The notes below the pieces were generated by a model, which saw only the letters and a program-made list of their open reading frames with translations, did not search any database and was not told where the DNA came from. From NCBI GenBank assembly GCA_027924645.1, contig BSBN01000140.1, forward strand, positions 14,948,501 to 15,012,500: a DNA stretch of 64,000 nucleotides, read 5' to 3'. This stretch comes from Cunninghamia lanceolata (Eukaryota; Streptophyta; Pinopsida; Cupressales; Cupressaceae). This document shows, piece after piece, positions 59,100-64,000 of this stretch (position 1 is the first letter of the stretch; every line of letters starts with the position of its first letter). The translations under genes were made by a program, and so were the position numbers.

Positions 59100-60205
59100 T
59101 GTTGCCAAGAGACACTATGTGGCTTTATGATTGTTGTCATTGATGGCAACAAAGTCTATCCCACACATCTGCAGCACATAGTATGCCTATACCGGAAGTC
59201 AGATCGAAGAGTGTTTTGGTCTGGTGAGTAAGAACAGAGCATGCAGCAAGGTCTGAATCTCTCATATGGTGTAACTCAGCAAGTTGTGGACTTGGACAAG
59301 TCAAAAGGAGTATCATGACTACTATATTCCAGAGATTGAGCCTCTGATAATGAATCATGGAAAATATATGAGCATCTAAGTGTTGGGTTCTAGACAGGCA
59401 AAGCAGACTGAGGAAGAACTGACCAATAGAGTATCAAACTTCAATCCAGATGAGAAATTGATGTTGATCAAGCTATTTGAGGTATCATACATGGTTGGCC
59501 AACATGATTAATGACTTCTATGTCTATGTTTTTGATGTGCATCACATATTAAGCATGGAATCAGTTGATAGATTAGTGTTTTGTAAATATCTTGAGTATT
59601 CTGGTTGCCAACTAGAAAGATGTTGAAATCATTGGTGCGGATGTATATACTAGATGGATTTCTGTGTGAAGGGGTGTGTGGAATGATATAGTGTGTGAGG
59701 AAAGGCAGAGATAAGTGTAGAAGCAGCAATACAAGTCTGGTATGTGACAGAATAGCATCACTAAAGCAGAGGAAGAATGAAGGGCATTAGATCAGTATAT
59801 TGACCATAATTGGAACTGAACCTCACCATATGTCGATGCCTCTCATTAGTTCAAACAACTAGTCACCTTATATAAACTTTGTAGATAGTGAGTCTCTTGT
59901 AGGCAGTGTGCCTCCTTTAAGCAGTGTGCTCGAGCAATGAGCCCTAATCGGTAAGTGCCATTTTGTACTTCTTATTCTTTTAATAGATAATACAATCTTG
60001 GGTTAGTCACCCTGTGGTTTTTCCCCTAACAGGGTTTTCCACGTAAAAATCCTTGTGTTATGTGTGTTGATTTTATTTCTGGTCTCATGATTATGTATGG
60101 TTATATGCTTTGATGTTGCACTAATTGTTAAAAGAGAAAAGAAAGTTAAGATATTTAAGATAACTGATTCACCCCCCCTCTCAATTATTTGCCTTGTTTC
60201 CAACA
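59100..60205 (+). repeat. 5' LTR of element F
   Basis: TGTTGCCAAG...CCAACA. TATA box TATATAAAC near 59869-59877. Then the 18-base repeats seen in element G (59883-59945), GGTTTTTCCC and GGGTTTTCCACG, and ATTCACCCCCCCTCTC before the end. Confidence 0.9.
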
Positions 60206-60207
60206 AT

Positions 60208-60219
60208 TGGTATCAGAGC
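60208..60219 (+). promoter_or_regulatory. Primer-binding site of element F (initiator tRNA-Met)
   Basis: TGGTATCAGAGC, two bases after the LTR end. Confidence 0.95.
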
Positions 60220-60270
60220 TAATTTCCTCTAAACAGAGCCTAACAGCTTGAGGAAGACCTGGGAATCTTG

Positions 60271-61452
60271 ATGGATATGTATGGTATGAAATAACAACTT
60301 CAGTCTATCCTAGATTGTCTTGAGCAATCTCACTCTGAAGTCAATAACTTCAGAGAAAGACTCAAACAAGCTGATGATTTCATAAATGAGCTAAAAGAAA
60401 AACTAAGTATCTCTATGAAAAAGAGAATGGAGCTACTTCAAAAATTAGCAAGTCAGAGTGAAGCCAATGATACTAATGAATATCTGAATGAGAAAAACAA
60501 GCTATGTGAGAAGCTATCAAAAGAGGTCATTATGGTAAGGCATGAGATGGAATCAGGGGTTATGAGATTCACCCAAGAAATTGAAGAGAAAAAGAAAATT
60601 GAAGATAATCTAAAACAATCTCTCAAGGAGAAGAGAGAAGACTGCCACAAAATGGATAGAATAATAAGGCATATTGAATCTAATCTTGAAGAAGCTAGAG
60701 ATAATGAAGAACAACTTTAGAATCAGATAGACACTCTTAAACAAGATCTTCAAATAGAAAATGAATACAAAGAAAAATTCAAGATAAGCTCAGCTCAACT
60801 TGAAGTTCTTCTTGAAAGCCAAAAGAGGGTAGATGATAAGTGTGGCTTGGGATATGAGAAAGGTGAAAGATTTGGATCCAGTCAGAAGAACTCTAGATCA
60901 AGAAATCAAAGAAACAGGCCTAGAAGAGCTCTGGTAAGGCAACCTAATGCTCAAAGATATCCATACTTTAATGGATACTACTACAATTGCAACAACTTTA
61001 GTCATAAAGCAACTTAATGCAGAAGAAGAATGAATCAAACTAATCCATCCTTCTTCAAATAGTATTGCAACTACAAAAGGTATGGTCACAAATCTCATGA
61101 ATGCAGAAATATGCAAATAAACAATTCATTCAATGGTAGATGCTTTGCATGTAATAGAATGGGACATATGGCTAATCAATGCAGATCAAGAGGATATCAG
61201 TCAAATATGCAAAGAAATGTTGTTTGTTACAATTGCAATAGATCCGGTCATATTGCCAAATTTTGTAGAAGTAAAAATCAAGATAAAAAGGGTCCGGTGC
61301 ATCATAATCAAAATCAAGATAAGGGAAAAGGAAAAGTGAATGCGGATGAAGTTCAAAGGGAGATGAGCAAGATTTGGGTGAAGAAGAGTATAGAAAATGT
61401 TGGGGATGGATCCACACTAGAATCTGGTGTTGATATTCCTTTTGGAAACTAA
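60271..61452 (+). pseudogene. Gag-like protein of element F: coiled coil and zinc knuckles
   Basis: One frame from ATG 60271 to TAA at 61450 with stops at 60292, 60718, 61015 and 61060. Residues about 10-190 form a long coiled coil rich in Lys, Glu and Leu (SEVNNFRERLKQADDFINEL and on). A GLGYEKGERFG segment follows, then basic sequence and four CCHC units. The first two have lost cysteines (YYNCNNFSHKAT, YCNYKRYGHKSHEC); the last two are intact (CFACNRMGHMANQC near 61141, CYNCNRSGHIAKFC near 61228). This matches the C-terminal half of Sirevirus-type gag. The capsid (UBN2-type) part is missing, so it probably could not build a particle alone. Confidence 0.82.
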
Positions 61453-62085
61453 ATAGATGAACTCTAGCTTAGGGGAGTCACAAAGAAAAATAAAATTCCC
61501 TTAGCCAGTCAATTGGTCCCTAAATTTGGTACATGGAATGTTGTAGATTAAAGGGTTCTCAAAAAATTATTTAAACAACTCTCAGTGAAAATATGAAAGA
61601 TTCGCATGGAGTTTTTGGAATTTAATCATCCAAGATTGATCCAGTTTGACAGCCATCCGATAAAGTAGAATTTTCATAGACAGATCCGATATGATTCAAA
61701 ATTAAGATATATTGATCTGTGGATCCATGGGATGATTGGAATAAAGAAGATACATTGTAAATTATCTCTAAAAATGATTCTAAGTGCAACACAGTGATTC
61801 GAAAAGATCTCTCTCAAAACAAGGAAACTAGATAACTTAATTTGTGTATTTAATGCAAAAGGAAATTAGGGTTTGTGTAGAGATAAAAGGGTTCTTTTAC
61901 TCATCATTTGTACATTTGCATTCGAGAAGACAAGAAGAGCTCTACATCAAGTTTTTACAACTTTCTCAAAGATCAACCGCAGAATCCAATTCAACTAGCG
62001 ACTTGTTCCAGCTCTTATTTTGAACCCTTAAAGCGTAAAAAGGTATTTCCATTTCTGGATATCTCTCTCTGATTCTTTTGAAAAA
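61453..62085 (+). other. Spacer between gag and the unknown gene of element F
   Basis: No protease or integrase motif and no long frame. From about 61875 it resembles a plant promoter and 5' UTR: GAGATAAAAGGG, then CT-rich sequence and TATCTCTCTCTGATTC just before the ATG at 62086. This hints that the next frame has its own transcript or entered the element as a gene; it is inference only. Confidence 0.5.
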
Positions 62086-63366
62086 ATGGTTACTCCAGTG
62101 GTTGGTAAGATCACTGATAGGCCATGCCCAGAGTTCAAGAAACACCCCTACAAATCCCTAGAAGTTGATCCCTTAGGCACTTTTTCTAGCATTCTGCATG
62201 GGGTTCTATACGTAGAAGATGTTAGGGTTTACATCGACGCCAATATTGAGGAATTTGGAGAATCTAAGTTGATTGACATCTACCATAAACAATTAATAGA
62301 TGAAAGTTTTGAACTCAAACCTCAATACAAGGCCCTCCGGGATAAGCACTTTAGACATTGCATCCAGTTTCCTTGTTTTGAAAAAGATGAATGGGTCCAG
62401 TATGTTCTTAGTAGAATACATGACAATTTCATGTGGTTGATGATGCCCTTTAAGATAAGAAAAGATGCTATTAGGGTAGTAACTAGATTGCACTCATTTG
62501 GTGGGTTACCTGCACTCAAATCTGTCAAGAACCAAATAGTAATTGAAGCTACCAGATCTAAGTTTGACAAGAGAGCAATGACAATAGAAGATATCACAGA
62601 TCTGGATATCAAATTTGCCTCTATGATAATTGGTTATAAAATCTATCATTCTAGTAGAGAGAATTCTATGTCCAGAACTGCAATATATACAACATATCAG
62701 ATTCTAAGGGAAAATGTAGATTATGATCTATGCAACCTTCTCTTAAACCAATTGTTAGAAAACTTGCAAAAGATCAAGAAGGACAAGAAGAACTCATTCA
62801 AGTATGGGTGTCTAATACTGTGTCTATTCTTCTACTACATGAATGAGCTACCCAGATCAAGTGGTTGGGTATGGCAAAATGGCAAACTGGTTGCCATAAA
62901 GATCAGAGACTATATGTATGGACTTGGTGATGCTAAGGCTCAAAGAAAAGCACTCTGGGGGTACTTTAAAAACTTCCAAAATATGATGCAAGCCAGAGAA
63001 AGAATTCCTCAATCCATAGTTGAAAAATACAAAGATGCAGTGTGCTTCATGGTTGACATTGATCAATGCCTAATGAAGGCAGTTGAGCCCAGAATAGTGT
63101 GGATAATGCCAATGGGTTATGAAGTAGATGATAAAATTTTGGAGCTACATGTTCAACACCTATTGAGCCAGCTAAAGGACCTTGAGGCAGAAAGGTTTGG
63201 AACCTTTCAAGAATTAATTGTAAAGATACGTGTTGAGCTGAGACAACTGGAGATAAAAAGGAAAGTTAGAAGGGAAGTAGAGGAAATTACCAAAAGATAT
63301 GGCATATCAAAAGAGGCAGTTAATGCAAATAGAGAGAAAATAGAAAGAGATGAGAAAGAGAAATAA
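62086..63366 (+). CDS. Unknown intact 426-codon protein in element F
   Basis: ATG 62086 to TAA 63364-63366, uninterrupted, which is exceptional in this window. It starts MVTPVVGKITDRPCPEFKKH. Mostly helical-looking, with a hydrophobic stretch KYGCLILCLFFYYMNELP near residues 240-257, and a Lys/Arg/Glu-rich coiled coil from about residue 365 (LSQLKDLEAERFG... to IERDEKEK). The middle (MSRTAIYTTYQILRENVDYD, LCNLLLNQLL) faintly recalls the helical domain annotated as putative plant transposon protein, but I would not assign it. No zinc knuckle, protease, RT or integrase motif. The frame continues after the stop to 63996, so 637 codons was probably the original length. It is a captured host gene or a lineage-specific element gene. 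Confidence 0.7.
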   Translation: MVTPVVGKITDRPCPEFKKHPYKSLEVDPLGTFSSILHGVLYVEDVRVYIDANIEEFGESKLIDIYHKQLIDESFELKPQYKALRDKHFRHCIQFPCFEKDEWVQYVLSRIHDNFMWLMMPFKIRKDAIRVVTRLHSFGGLPALKSVKNQIVIEATRSKFDKRAMTIEDITDLDIKFASMIIGYKIYHSSRENSMSRTAIYTTYQILRENVDYDLCNLLLNQLLENLQKIKKDKKNSFKYGCLILCLFFYYMNELPRSSGWVWQNGKLVAIKIRDYMYGLGDAKAQRKALWGYFKNFQNMMQARERIPQSIVEKYKDAVCFMVDIDQCLMKAVEPRIVWIMPMGYEVDDKILELHVQHLLSQLKDLEAERFGTFQELIVKIRVELRQLEIKRKVRREVEEITKRYGISKEAVNANREKIERDEKEK

Positions 63367-63996
63367 GAAGCAGAAAAAGAAAGTGTTCCGGTACAAGCCT
63401 CCTCCCAGACTAGATCCTCCAAGAGCTCTGCACCTGCCACCTCTAAGAGCTCAAGAGCCTCAAAACTGGAAGCCAAGACATCTGGAAAGGGAGAAAAGAG
63501 AATGAAAACAAAAGCCACAAGGTCTTACATAAGCCAAAAGGATGATGAAGAAACAAAGTCTGATGAGGAAGTTAAGAAAATGAAGAAGAAGAAGAAGAAG
63601 AAGAAAACATTTGGGGAATCCTCTGCCGGTAAAAACAAAGAAGAAGAGGCAGAAGAATTTATTGAAAGGCCCACTCTTTCTATTGATGATGTCATCAAGG
63701 TAGTCACAGTGGATGGGAATCTACAACCAGTCATAGAATTTTATGATGAATATAGTGATACTGACAAGAGGATCTTGGAAGAATCCACAGTTAGGTACCT
63801 GAATATTTATAATAAAGCATTTATTGAAATCATTTCATTAATTCCCAAAAGTCTAGAGAAGGTACTTGAACTCAAAAAGGATAATGCTAAGGCAAAGGAC
63901 TTAGAGATTCGAGAACAAATTGCTATTCAACTCTATCCTTCTATTAATCCAAAGCAAATGAACATGATCTTTAAGGACTGCAAGGATGAATTCTAG
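63367..63996 (+). pseudogene. In-frame continuation of the unknown protein of element F
   Basis: The same frame as 62086-63366 stays open for 209 more codons to TAG at 63994-63996. The first part is Ser/Lys-rich and disordered (SSQTRSSKSSAPATSKSSR), then comes a poly-lysine run from an AAG repeat (63580-63606). The end is a folded-looking C-terminal part: RPTLSIDDVIKVVTVDGNLQ, EFYDEYSDTDKRILEES and SIDPKQ-like helices. The single stop between the two parts may be a sequencing error, a recent mutation or read through; the downstream part could restart at ATG 63502. Confidence 0.6.
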
Positions 63997-64000
63997 AGAA

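Larger units (their letters stand above)
59100..64000 (+). mobile_element. Element F: copia-like, probably non-autonomous retrotransposon (right end outside the window)
   Basis: 5' LTR 59100-60205, PBS TGGTATCAGAGC, a gag of coiled-coil and zinc knuckles, then, in place of protease and integrase, a separate 637-codon frame of unknown type. Predicted TSD is GGTTA (59095-59099); the right copy is out of view. The LTR end and gag resemble Sirevirus-type copia. Whether any pol follows beyond 64000 cannot be seen. Confidence 0.85.

Noticed and set aside
60271..61452. Gag frame of F as a host CCHC zinc-finger gene
   Set aside because: It follows directly after an LTR and tRNA-Met primer site and matches Sirevirus gag order.
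1..64000. CRISPR arrays, tRNA or rRNA genes, bacterial operons
   Set aside because: None seen; the repeats lack regular spacers, and the only tRNA-like matches are primer-binding sites.

Overview
This window looks like heterochromatic repeat DNA from a seed plant with a large genome, probably a conifer or other gymnosperm (an inference from the density, age and length of the elements). I see no ordinary host gene, rRNA, tRNA or CRISPR array. Almost every base belongs to one stack of nested LTR retrotransposons. Most junctions can be placed to the base from TG...CA LTR ends and 5-bp target-site duplications (TSDs).

Layout, oldest first. Element 0 is a Ty3/gypsy element of the Tat type. Its pol survives as four pieces, at 2-459, 24572-25229, 57121-57329 and 58957-59099, which read on from one another when the insertions are removed. 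Element A (460-24571, + strand, Tat-like gypsy, TSD GTATG) sits in the reverse transcriptase of 0. Element G (10590-17629, + strand, Ty1/copia with an almost complete gag-pol, TSD GGTGG) sits in the integrase of A. Element C (25230-57120, minus strand, non-autonomous, TSD AGAAC/AGAAT) sits in the RNase H region of 0. Element B (about 30224-55409, + strand, Tat-like gypsy) sits in C. Element D (42560-48897, + strand, non-autonomous, gag-like plus a long unknown reading frame, TSD TTCAC) sits in B. E (57330-58956, probable solo LTR, TSD AGACA) and F (59100 to the window end, copia-like, non-autonomous) sit further along element 0.

A and B share an unusual plan. The order is LTR, long untranslated leader, gag with a Ser/Thr/Asn/Pro-rich spacer, protease, G-patch-like segment, RT, RNase H, second (archaeal-type) RNase H, integrase, a long 3' region, then an antisense gene for a plant mobile domain (PMD) protein, and the LTR. 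The leaders hold arrays of short motifs around a conserved block of about 530 bp. In each element the leader of the antisense gene carries the same motif family as the sense leader, in its own orientation, and the motif family differs between A and B. A GTGAAAACC hairpin with covarying stems recurs both in the protease-RT spacer and after pol in both elements. These are the best candidates for an undescribed system: two-way retrotransposons with strand-matched leader arrays and a recurrent RNA element.

D and F carry reading frames I cannot assign, in place of pol. D has about 3.6 kb of decayed frame. F has an intact 426-codon frame that continues to 637 codons past one stop. All pol genes of 0, A, B and G contain stops or frameshifts, so nothing here is likely to be autonomous. 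Many of the changes are C-to-T or G-to-A, as expected from decay of methylated cytosine.
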